A DNA stretch of 64,000 bases from Planctomycetota bacterium (lineage in GTDB: Bacteria; Planctomycetota; Phycisphaerae; Phycisphaerales; UBA1924): assembly GCA_014584315.1 (NCBI GenBank), contig JACTNA010000003.1, forward strand, positions 1-64,000. Reading direction: 5' to 3'. The position numbers and the translations under genes are program-made. Numbering within the stretch: position 1 is the stretch's first letter; each line of letters begins with the position of its first letter. The notes under the pieces are model-generated. The model searched no databases. It was given only the letters and a program-made list of their open reading frames with translations, and had not been told where the DNA came from. Of this stretch, positions 33,664 to 40,796 are shown piece after piece.

Positions 33664-35046
33664 TCAGGAGTCTAGGAGCGAACCCGCGACCGAACCTCGC
33701 TCCGCGACCGGACCACTCGAATAACACTCCTCCAGCACGCTCCGCCAGTCCTCCAGGCCGCACACGCCCACGAATCTCCGGCGCACCTCCTCGGCTCTCG
33801 GGTGATGCTCCGCGAAACGGATGCCGAACTTCCGCATCGTCTTGCCCGTGTACGCCTCCGGCCGGCGCGCCCCCGCGTTCACCGCCAGCGCGAGCGTGAA
33901 GTGCTCCTCCAGCACGGCCCGCTGCTCCTGCACGCTCGGCGCGGCCGGCGCCTCGCCCGCCATGATCCGCCGCGCCTGCCGGAAGACCCACGGGTTCCCG
34001 ATGCACCCCCGCGCCACCGCCGCCGCGTTCACGCCCGTGTAGCCGATCATGCGGAACACGTCCTCCGCGCTCCACACGTCCCCCGAGCCGAAGACCACCC
34101 GCTCCGGGTCGCGCCGCCTCGCCTCCCGCACGACCTGCCGCAGCACGTCCCACCGGCTCGGCCCGACGTATTTCTGCTCCACCGTCCGCGCGTGCACCGT
34201 CGCCCACGCGTACCCCATCTCGTACGCCGCGTCGAGGATGCGCCGGAACGCCTCCGCCATCTCCGGCGTGTCGTCGAACGACCGCCGCAACTTCACCGTC
34301 GTCGGCACGCTCGCCGGCAGCGCCTCGCGCACCGCCTCCAGCATCCGGATCGCCCCCTCCGGCTCCGCCAGCCAGTGCCCCCCCCGCGCCTTGCTCGCGA
34401 TCTTCTTCACCGGGCACGCCAGGTTCACGTCGATCGCCGCGAACGACAGGTCGGCACGCGAATGATCGTCGCCTCCGCTCCCATTTGGCCCTTTGGCCAT
34501 TTGGCCCTTTGGCCATCTGCCCCTCCCGATCTGCTCCCCACCCGGCAGCCGCAGGTGCCCCTCCGCCCCCGGCGCGAGCGCGCCGTTGTACGCCAGCCGA
34601 CGGTACTCCCGATCCGCACGCTTCCCCTGCTCCACCAACTTCAACGCGGCCGCCGCCATCTCACGCGGCTCGCTCCCCATCAACTGCCCCGCCAGCGGAT
34701 GGTCCTCCTCCCCGCCCGGCACGTTGTCGTGCAACTCCCCCAGGTCCGCCTTCGCGAACCCCCGACCCCCCGCCAGCAGCGTCCGGTCCAGCAGCGCCTC
34801 CGTCACGCAGTACGGGCACCCGTGCCGACGCGCGATGATCCGCATCGCCGCGTCCGAGTACCCCGCAAGCCCCGCCTGGAAGAACGGCCCGTCGAACCCC
34901 GGAACCACCTCACGAACGCGCGGATGCACCCCGCTCTCGCCGTACTCCCGCACCAGCCGCTCCGCGACCCGACGCGCATCCAACGCCTCCGCGCCGGGAG
35001 CGATCGCCGGCGAGGGCGCGGTCGCGTTGGAGCCTGAGCATCCCAT
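33664..35046 (-). CDS. dus: tRNA-dihydrouridine synthase family protein with repeat insertion
   Basis: 460 residues, longer than the usual 320-350. FMN-barrel blocks: PFFQAGLAGYSDAAMRII, CVTEALLDRTLLAG, VNLACPVKKIASKARGG (catalytic Cys), TVKLRRSFDD, WATVHARTVEQKYVGPSRWD, VFGSGDVWSAEDVFRM, CIGNPWVFRQ. It reduces uridine in tRNA. Between about residues 170 and 192 lies a repeat-derived stretch (GRGRWPKGQMAKGPNGSGGD) just before the strand leading to the catalytic Cys. An N-terminal extension of about 50 residues precedes the barrel. The repeat may sit in a surface loop. Confidence 0.85.
   Translation of the reverse strand: MGCSGSNATAPSPAIAPGAEALDARRVAERLVREYGESGVHPRVREVVPGFDGPFFQAGLAGYSDAAMRIIARRHGCPYCVTEALLDRTLLAGGRGFAKADLGELHDNVPGGEEDHPLAGQLMGSEPREMAAAALKLVEQGKRADREYRRLAYNGALAPGAEGHLRLPGGEQIGRGRWPKGQMAKGPNGSGGDDHSRADLSFAAIDVNLACPVKKIASKARGGHWLAEPEGAIRMLEAVREALPASVPTTVKLRRSFDDTPEMAEAFRRILDAAYEMGYAWATVHARTVEQKYVGPSRWDVLRQVVREARRRDPERVVFGSGDVWSAEDVFRMIGYTGVNAAAVARGCIGNPWVFRQARRIMAGEAPAAPSVQEQRAVLEEHFTLALAVNAGARRPEAYTGKTMRKFGIRFAEHHPRAEEVRRRFVGVCGLEDWRSVLEECYSSGPVAERGSVAGSLLDS
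34480..34516. repeat. Period-8 GGCCAAAT repeat inside dus
   Basis: CCATTTGGCCCTTTGGCCAT units, the reverse complement of the queA/murE repeat. In frame it encodes WPKGQMAKGPNG. Confidence 0.8.
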
Positions 35047-35095
35047 ACCCTACAAGGATAGGGTGAGCGCCCAGCGCCACCGAGGAGCCGAGACC

Positions 35096-35560
35096 ATGCC
35101 CGAGCGAACGTCGATGCACGCCGCACGCACCGTCATCGCCCTCCTCGCCGCCGCCGCGCTCTGCCAAGCCTGCTCGCGCGTGCCCACCGCCCTCGTCGGC
35201 GGCCCCGTCGGCCCCTACGACCGCCCATACCCCGCCACCATCCAGCCCGCCGAGCAACTCGACGTCCAGGTCGCGCGCGACGGACCCGTCATCACACTCA
35301 CCAACACCACCGCACACTCCTTCGGCCCCTCCACCCTCTGGATCAACCGACGCTACAGCCGCCCGCTCGGCGGCCTCGACATCGGCCAGACCGTCACCCT
35401 CCCCCTCAAGCAGTTCCGCGACGAGTACGGCGACCCCTTCCGCGGCGGCGGGTTCTTCGCCACCGAGCAACCCGACCGTGTCGTCATGGCAGAACTCGAA
35501 ACCGTCGCCGACAGCCAGACCGTCATCTACGGCCTCGTCGTCGTCGGCGGGCAGAACTGA
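35096..35560 (+). CDS. Small lipoprotein of unknown function
   Basis: 154 residues. ATG at 35096 (GAGGAG upstream) or the second Met at 35114. Signal ARTVIALLAAAALCQAC ends in a lipobox. The body (LDVQVARDGPVITLTNTTAH, STLWINRRYSRPLGGLDIGQ, VTLPLKQFRDEYGDPFRGGG, VVMAELETVADSQTVIYGLV) is a beta sandwich-like domain of unknown family. It is divergent from dus with a small palindrome (ACCCTA/TAGGGT) between the starts. Confidence 0.72.
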   Translation: MPERTSMHAARTVIALLAAAALCQACSRVPTALVGGPVGPYDRPYPATIQPAEQLDVQVARDGPVITLTNTTAHSFGPSTLWINRRYSRPLGGLDIGQTVTLPLKQFRDEYGDPFRGGGFFATEQPDRVVMAELETVADSQTVIYGLVVVGGQN

Positions 35561-35584
35561 CCCCCCCCTCCCGGGAGCCTCGCC

Positions 35585-36367
35585 GTGGCCAACGTCCTCG
35601 TCGTCGCCCCCCACCCCGACGACGCCGAACTCGGCATGGGCGCAACCATCGCACGACTCGCCGCGCAGGGCCACGACGTCCTCATCCTCGACGCCACCAA
35701 CGGCGAGCCGACCCCGCACGGCGATCCCGACACCCGCGCCCGCGAAGCCGCGGAGGCCGTCCGGCTTCTCTCGCCCGATCCCGCAACGCACCCGCGGGGC
35801 CGCCCGGTCCGGCGAGTCTGCCTCGCCCTGCCCAACCGCTTCGTCACGCACACACTCGAAGCCCGGCACGCCGTCGCCGGCGTCATCCGCGCCCACCAGG
35901 CGCAGGTCATGTTCGTCCCCTTCCCCGAGGACGCCCACCCCGACCACCGCGCCGTCACGCGCATCGCCGAGGACGCCCGCTTCGACGCCAAACTCACCGG
36001 CATCACCATGCCCGAGCCACCAGCCCTCGCGGCGCCAGCCTCAGGACGCAAGACTCAGGACTCAGGACTCAGGACCCCTCCCCCCCCCCTCTACCCCCGC
36101 TGGCTCTTCTACTACTACTGCACCCACCTCCGCATCGTCCCCGAGCCGTCCTTCATCCTCGACGCCACCGGATTCGAGGACGCCAAGCGCGAGTCGATCC
36201 TCGCCTACCGCTCGCAGTTCGTCGTCAACGAGCGCAACCGCGCCGTGCCCGAGTGGGTCATGGACGCGACCCGCTTCTACGGTTCGCGCATCGGCACCCC
36301 GGCCGGCGAACCCTTCTTCGCCCGCGAACCCCTCGGCCTCACCTCCCTCGACTCCCTCCCGCTCTGA
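35585..36367 (+). CDS. PIG-L/LmbE-family deacetylase (BshB1-like) with repeat insertion
   Basis: 260 residues, GTG start. APHPDDAELGMGATIARLAA (metal motif HPDD) and AHPDHRAVTRIAEDARF (HPDH) identify the zinc deacetylase family that includes BshB1 of bacillithiol synthesis and MshB. RSQFVVNERNR near the end supports the BshB1 branch. Residues about 152-166, GRKTQDSGLRTPPPP, are written by a period-7 GACTCAG repeat inserted between helix ALAAPAS and YPRWLFYYYC. The gene is 24 bases after the lipoprotein. Confidence 0.85.
   Translation: MANVLVVAPHPDDAELGMGATIARLAAQGHDVLILDATNGEPTPHGDPDTRAREAAEAVRLLSPDPATHPRGRPVRRVCLALPNRFVTHTLEARHAVAGVIRAHQAQVMFVPFPEDAHPDHRAVTRIAEDARFDAKLTGITMPEPPALAAPASGRKTQDSGLRTPPPPLYPRWLFYYYCTHLRIVPEPSFILDATGFEDAKRESILAYRSQFVVNERNRAVPEWVMDATRFYGSRIGTPAGEPFFAREPLGLTSLDSLPL
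36040..36076. repeat. Period-7 GACTCAG repeat inside the deacetylase gene
   Basis: GACTCAGGACTCAGGACTCA, inside an open frame. Encodes KTQDSGLRTP. Same family as 3907-4005, 9775-9870 and 15661-15694. Confidence 0.85.
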
Positions 36368-36383
36368 TCCCTCTCCACACAGT

Positions 36384-36407
36384 GGCCCAGGCGTCCCGCC
36401 CGTGCCC
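36384..36407. repeat. Palindromic repeat, TCC-loop family
   Basis: GGCCCAGGCG-TCC-CGCCCGTGCC. Two mismatches relative to a perfect palindrome. Confidence 0.6.
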
Positions 36408-36472
36408 CATAACGACCCCACCTCCACTCCCGACTCAAACACGCCCCCCATCGCGCCGATGCATCCGCCCGG

Positions 36473-37957
36473 ATGCCGCACCACACCGAAGACCAGCCGC
36501 CGCGCCAGCCCCAGACGCCGGTCTGGGCCATCATCCTCACCTCCTGCGCCGTCATCGCCACCGCGCACCTGCTCGGCGTCCCCAACCTCACCGAACTCTC
36601 CCTCGGCCTGCCCGTCGGCCTCTGGATCGCCCTCGCCCTCGCCGCCGCCTGGACCGCCTCCACACTCGCTGCCTCCTCTCCTTCTCCTTCCTCCTCCTAT
36701 CCCGGTGGGGCGGGCGTCTCGCCCGCCTCTGTTTCAGGTGGCACGGGCGTCTCGCCCGCCTCTGCCTCAGGTGGGGCGGGCGTCTCGCCCGCCTCTGCCT
36801 CTCTGCACCACCCTCTGCTCATCCCGCGCCTCTCGCTCCCCGCCGAACTGCTCACCCGCGCCGCCGCCCTCATCGGCGAGGCGCTCTCGCTCGCCCTCCG
36901 CGCCGCGCTCGCCGGCGCACCCGCCCTTCGCCCCGCCGACCCCGAGTCCCTCCTCTGCGCCCTGCACGACCGCGCCCGCTGGCCCACGCGCCCCCTCCGC
37001 ATCGGCCTCGACCTCTCCGACGCCGACGCGGCAGCGATCGCACGCGATCCCCCCCCCTGCGCCGTCCGCTGGTTCCGACTGACCGACACCCCGGACCTCA
37101 TGGCCGCCTGCCGTCGCCACCGCCTCGACGCCGTCGTCTCGCGCCACGGCGGCGGCCCGGTGCGCATCGTGACCAACGAGCGCGCAGGACGCCACGCCGC
37201 ACGCCTGGACTGGGCCGCCCCCGACACGCCCTCGCTCGCGGCCGCCTTCCCCCACCGCATCGACACCCAGGGCGTCACCATCGACGCGCCCGCCCCGCTC
37301 GCAGACCCCGACGCCCACGCCGTGCGCGACCTCGCCCTCGCCGCAGCCGCACTCGCCCGCCACCCGGCCCGCCTCGCCCTGCCCGACCGCCTCTTCGGAC
37401 GCCGACCCATCGCCGACCACGCCCCCTTCATGCGCCGGCTCGCCGACCGCCTCGACGCGCCCGGCCCGGCCGAACGCACCATCGCCCGCGTCGTCTCGGC
37501 CTGGGCCGTCAACCGCGACCCCCCCCTCGTCGAGCGCTGCGCCGCGCACGCCCGCACGGACCCGACCGTGCAACTCCGCCTCGCCGCCGCCCGGTTCGCC
37601 GCCGGCGACGACCGCCGCGCCCTCGACGCCCTCACGCACGCCGACCGCCTCCTCCGCTCCGGCGACCCGCCCGCTCGCTTCGACCACGCCGCATTCGTCG
37701 AGGCCGAACTCCGCTGCGGCGACGACGCCCCGCTGACACTCGGGCGCGTCGCCGTCGGCGTCTGCCTCCTCTGCGCCGCCACGCCCGTCGATCGCCTCCG
37801 CTTCATCCGCGACGACATCGACGAGGAAATGCGCTTCGCCCCCTGGCTCGTCGGCCGCGACCAGGACCGGCGCCTGCTGCTCGAAGTCTTCCGCGAACTC
37901 GAACGCTGCCGACGAGCCGACGAACTCGGCCTCCCCGAAGCCGCACAAGCCGCCTGA
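36473..37957 (+). CDS. Unknown membrane protein with 11-residue repeats
   Basis: 494 residues. Two hydrophobic helices near the N-terminus (WAIILTSCAVIATAHLLGVP, GLWIALALAAAWTASTLAAS), then three in-frame 11-residue repeats, GGAGVSPASVS GGTGVSPASA and on (residues about 77-109), then a large soluble Ala/Arg/Asp-rich region (LPAELLTRAAALIGEALSLA, IGLDLSDADAAAIARD, DGVTIDAPA-type, RLLRSGDPPARFDHAAF, RFIRDDIDEEMRFAPWLVGR). No family is recognised. The repeat region is a natural linker between membrane and soluble parts. Confidence 0.7.
   Translation: MPHHTEDQPPRQPQTPVWAIILTSCAVIATAHLLGVPNLTELSLGLPVGLWIALALAAAWTASTLAASSPSPSSSYPGGAGVSPASVSGGTGVSPASASGGAGVSPASASLHHPLLIPRLSLPAELLTRAAALIGEALSLALRAALAGAPALRPADPESLLCALHDRARWPTRPLRIGLDLSDADAAAIARDPPPCAVRWFRLTDTPDLMAACRRHRLDAVVSRHGGGPVRIVTNERAGRHAARLDWAAPDTPSLAAAFPHRIDTQGVTIDAPAPLADPDAHAVRDLALAAAALARHPARLALPDRLFGRRPIADHAPFMRRLADRLDAPGPAERTIARVVSAWAVNRDPPLVERCAAHARTDPTVQLRLAAARFAAGDDRRALDALTHADRLLRSGDPPARFDHAAFVEAELRCGDDAPLTLGRVAVGVCLLCAATPVDRLRFIRDDIDEEMRFAPWLVGRDQDRRLLLEVFRELERCRRADELGLPEAAQAA
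36704..36797. repeat. Three 33-bp in-frame tandem repeats
   Basis: Unit GGTGGGGCGGGCGTCTCGCC plus CGCCTCTG and a short spacer, period 33 starting at 36704, 36737 and 36770. The core GGGCG-TCT-CGCCC is palindromic and resembles the TCC-loop family. Encodes GVSPAS. Confidence 0.85.
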
Positions 37958-38500
37958 CCACCCCCCGACCACCGCCACCCACGCACCAACCGCCAGCGAG
38001 CCGGACATGCCCCGCCCAAAGGGCGCACGCCCGTTGCCAGGGGCGCAGCAAGGCCCCGCGAGCAAGCCCCTGGCAGCAGCGTCATCCGCTTCACTCCGGG
38101 GCGGCGCCTTTCCAGGCCCCGCTTACCGCGCCTCCTCCATCCTCACGGCAACTCCATCTCCTTCACCAATGCGCAGCGACCTATCCAAGTCCGTAGAACA
38201 GCCTTGCGGGAATCCGCCCCGGCCAATAGACTCCCGGGCATGGTGGGGCACGGCCCGGAATCCGGAAGCACCGCCTTCACAGTGCGGAAGACGGTGGCAC
38301 GAATAGTCCATGCCACGCCGCCGACCTTCGAATACATCGAAGTGTTCTACAACTGCCAGCGAATCCACAGCAGCATCGGCTACGTCAGCCCCGAACAGTT
38401 CGAGACGGGCCGACGCTGGTATACTCGGAGTGTCCACTGGAGGTGGGCAAGTTCACCTCTTGCCATACAACCTGTTGAGCAGAAGAGATCCAATTAGATT
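37958..38500. other. Region with a long-loop inverted repeat and a transposase remnant
   Basis: Without an intact gene. TGCCAGGGGC (38035-38044) and GCCCCTGGCA (38066-38075) form a perfect 10-bp inverted repeat with a 21-base loop, perhaps a terminator of the upstream gene or a mobile palindrome. From 38300 the sequence is AT-richer; the IS3 remnant lies there. Confidence 0.5.
38327..38407 (+). pseudogene. Remnant of an IS3-family transposase (OrfB C-terminus)
   Basis: A 27-residue stretch, EYIEVFYNCQRIHSSIGYVS followed by PEQFE, matches the end of IS3-type DDE transposases, where the family reads YIEGFYNRKRRHSALGYLSP. The surrounding frame is not transposase. The rest of the element is gone, so it is a scar of an old insertion. 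Confidence 0.75.
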
Positions 38501-39463
38501 ATGGCCAGAACTCACTCAACGTGGATAGCCGTCATCGGAATTGCGGTTGCGGCGGTAGGCATCATCGCCCCGATCGCGTGGAGTTTGTGGGCCTCGCGGA
38601 TTGCGATGGAAATCGTAGTGCTTTCGCAGGATCAGATCGTTTCCGAATCGGACTTGGGAGAACTGTTCGTACTGCACTACAGAGCACCGGGTTCCAGCAC
38701 ACTAGAATCCATCACCGACCTGTCAACCGCTCGCTTGGTCGTGCGAAACAGTGGGCGCCGTCCAATCCGCCCCGATGATATTATTTCTCCAATCGTCATA
38801 CAAGTGATGCCTCCTAGCAGGTTGTTGGCTGCGGATATAATTCGCCGCAATCCACCGGACTTACCAATAGATATCGACATCCCCGATTCGAGAGATCGAG
38901 TCGTCCTCGATCGTTCGCTCTTCAATCCCGGCGACTCGTTCGAAGTGCTTCTTTTCTTTACGGGCACGTCGAAGGCACCCCCGAGTGCCAGCGCCCGCAT
39001 CGCAGGGCTCCACGCCGTATCCGTCGTTGATCGAACGCAAGACATCCCCGCGGCGCAAAGGAGATTCGGGATTCTCGGCTGGATCGTTGCCGGATCTACC
39101 CTGTTTACGATTGTTCTTATCTTTGGGGGAATGTTGGTATTCGTGGAAGAACGGAGATTTCTGCGCGAACTAGAGTCGAAGAAAGACTCCTTGCTCCAGG
39201 CAACGTCAACCGAGGATCTTGGCGCGGTTATTCTCGCCGCCGTCGACCGTCTCCCAGAGCCCGACAGGGCCAAGGTGTCCAACATCCTCGAACGATCCCA
39301 GATCGAAAAGGCCGGAGATGCGGATCGGATTTACGACCAACTAAGGTCGGTCATGCTCAAGGAACTGGGCGGTGCTCGTACTATCATCGGATTCTCGGCG
39401 TTCCTTGCCTTGCTCGGAATAACCGTGATGGCATGGCTATTGCGGCTGTTTCCATGGATGTAA
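38501..39463 (+). CDS. Unknown three-helix membrane protein in AT-rich patch
   Basis: 320 residues. Helix WIAVIGIAVAAVGIIAPIAW (about 8-27), then a soluble beta-rich domain (ELFVLHYRAPGSSTLESITD, VVRNSGRRPIRPDDI, RDRVVLDRSLFNPGDSFEVL), helix ILGWIVAGSTLFTIVLIFGG, a helical middle (ESKKDSLLQATSTEDLGAVI), and a last helix FSAFLALLGITVMAWLLRLF. Codon use is AT-richer than its neighbours and it follows an IS3 scar, so it was probably acquired. No family is recognised. Confidence 0.72.
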   Translation: MARTHSTWIAVIGIAVAAVGIIAPIAWSLWASRIAMEIVVLSQDQIVSESDLGELFVLHYRAPGSSTLESITDLSTARLVVRNSGRRPIRPDDIISPIVIQVMPPSRLLAADIIRRNPPDLPIDIDIPDSRDRVVLDRSLFNPGDSFEVLLFFTGTSKAPPSASARIAGLHAVSVVDRTQDIPAAQRRFGILGWIVAGSTLFTIVLIFGGMLVFVEERRFLRELESKKDSLLQATSTEDLGAVILAAVDRLPEPDRAKVSNILERSQIEKAGDADRIYDQLRSVMLKELGGARTIIGFSAFLALLGITVMAWLLRLFPWM

Positions 39464-39751
39464 TGGATCCTCGGGGATATGGCCTTGGGAGCCTTGATCC
39501 ACGCGGCAACTCCCGTAACTCAATGGAACTGGCGATCGCAAGCACGGCGGTGTGGCACCGATGTTGTCCGTCGTGGACGTGCCTCGCCACCGCGATGACC
39601 CCCTCGGTGTCTGAAGAAGGGGATCGGCGGCGTGATCCTGGGGTTTCGCTCGTCGCGTAACGGATTGGGCGACCCGGACTTGCTCGCCTGTGGCTGTAGC
39701 GGTACGGGGGGAGCCACGAAGCCTCGATGCCGCCCAGCCAGCCGCCCCCGC

Positions 39752-40252
39752 TCACTCCGACGGCAGGTTCAGTTGCCACGACACCCCGTAGCGATCCTGG
39801 ATGAACGCGAACCGCTCGGAGAACCCGTAGTTGTCGAGCGGCATCATCACGAAGCCGCCGTCGGAGAGCGCGGCGAACACGCGCTCCAGTTCCTCGGCCG
39901 ACTCGAAATCGACGAACAGCGAGACGGCCGGCGTGAAGTCGAACGGGTGCTTGATGGGGCTTTCGGTCACGCCGATGCGCTGGCCGTACACCTCGAAGAC
40001 GGCGTGCTGGATCGATCCCTCCGGCGCGCCCACGGGGTTCTCGCCGTAGCGCTGCATGGAGACCACGCGGGCATCGCCGAAGACCTCGAGGTACCGGTTG
40101 ATCGCCTCCTCGGCGCGGCCGTCCTGGAACATCAGGAACGGCGTGACCCGTTTCGTCATGGCGTGCTCCTGCACCGTCTCGGCTTGCTCGGGCCGGCAGC
40201 CCGCCGCCGCCACCACGACCCCCGTCGCCGCGAGCATCGCGAGCATTCTCAT
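39752..40252 (-). CDS. VOC/PhnB-like protein, possible lipoprotein form
   Basis: 166 residues from the ATG at 40252, 135 from the ATG at 40159. VTPFLMFQDGRAEEAINRYL, VVSMQRYGENPVGAPEGSIQ, GQRIGVTESPIKHPFDFTPA, VFAALSDGGFVMMPLDNYGF and WQLNLPSE are PhnB-like VOC domain blocks. The upstream extension MRMLAMLAATGVVVAAAGC looks like a lipoprotein signal with lipobox, and yet AGGAG precedes the internal ATG by seven bases, so cytosolic and membrane forms may both be made. The function is unknown. Confidence 0.78.
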   Translation of the reverse strand: MRMLAMLAATGVVVAAAGCRPEQAETVQEHAMTKRVTPFLMFQDGRAEEAINRYLEVFGDARVVSMQRYGENPVGAPEGSIQHAVFEVYGQRIGVTESPIKHPFDFTPAVSLFVDFESAEELERVFAALSDGGFVMMPLDNYGFSERFAFIQDRYGVSWQLNLPSE

Positions 40253-40323
40253 GCGCCGAGTCTACGGGATCGCGGGAGCGCGCACAACCGCCGTCGGCCC
40301 GGCGTCGCGGTGCCGGGCCGGCG

Positions 40324-40668
40324 TCAGACCGTGAAGTCGATCATGCTGCCGCGCGGCATGAAGCGGCGCAGGCGGTAGGTCGTCTCGATGCGCTCGACCT
40401 TCGGCCGCACCGGGACAGCCGCGACCTCGGCGAGGCGGGGCGCATCCGGCCCCATCGGAACCAGTCGTGCCGAATCCGGCCGCGGCGTGGGGGCTGCGCG
40501 CGGGGCGTCGTCGGCGCGCGCCCCGCGCACGCACGCCCCGCGCGCGATCGGCGGGCACGGCGTCACCCGCCGGGCGGACTGGGTGGCGCACTCGCGTGCC
40601 GCGCGGTTCTCGTGGGCCAGGTGCAGGTCGAAGGGGATCGGGGCCTCGGCGTCGCAGCGGATCTCCAT
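40324..40668 (-). CDS. Hypothetical basic protein
   Basis: 114 residues. MEIRCDAEAPIPFDLHLAHE is plausible protein sequence and KVERIETTYRLRRFMPRGSM near the end is also gene-like, but the middle is Pro/Ala/Arg-rich and could be shadow of the divergent queA region. No family is recognised. It lies between the VOC gene and queA. Confidence 0.4.
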   Translation of the reverse strand: MEIRCDAEAPIPFDLHLAHENRAARECATQSARRVTPCPPIARGACVRGARADDAPRAAPTPRPDSARLVPMGPDAPRLAEVAAVPVRPKVERIETTYRLRRFMPRGSMIDFTV

Positions 40669-40796
40669 GCGGCACACGCTGTGAACGCCGCGCCGCGCCC
40701 CCGGCGGCCGATAAGATCGCGGGCCGCGGGCGGGGGGCGTGTCGGCCTGTGCCGCACGTCGCGTGCGGGCGACGCCGGGCGTGGCGTGGAGGCAGC

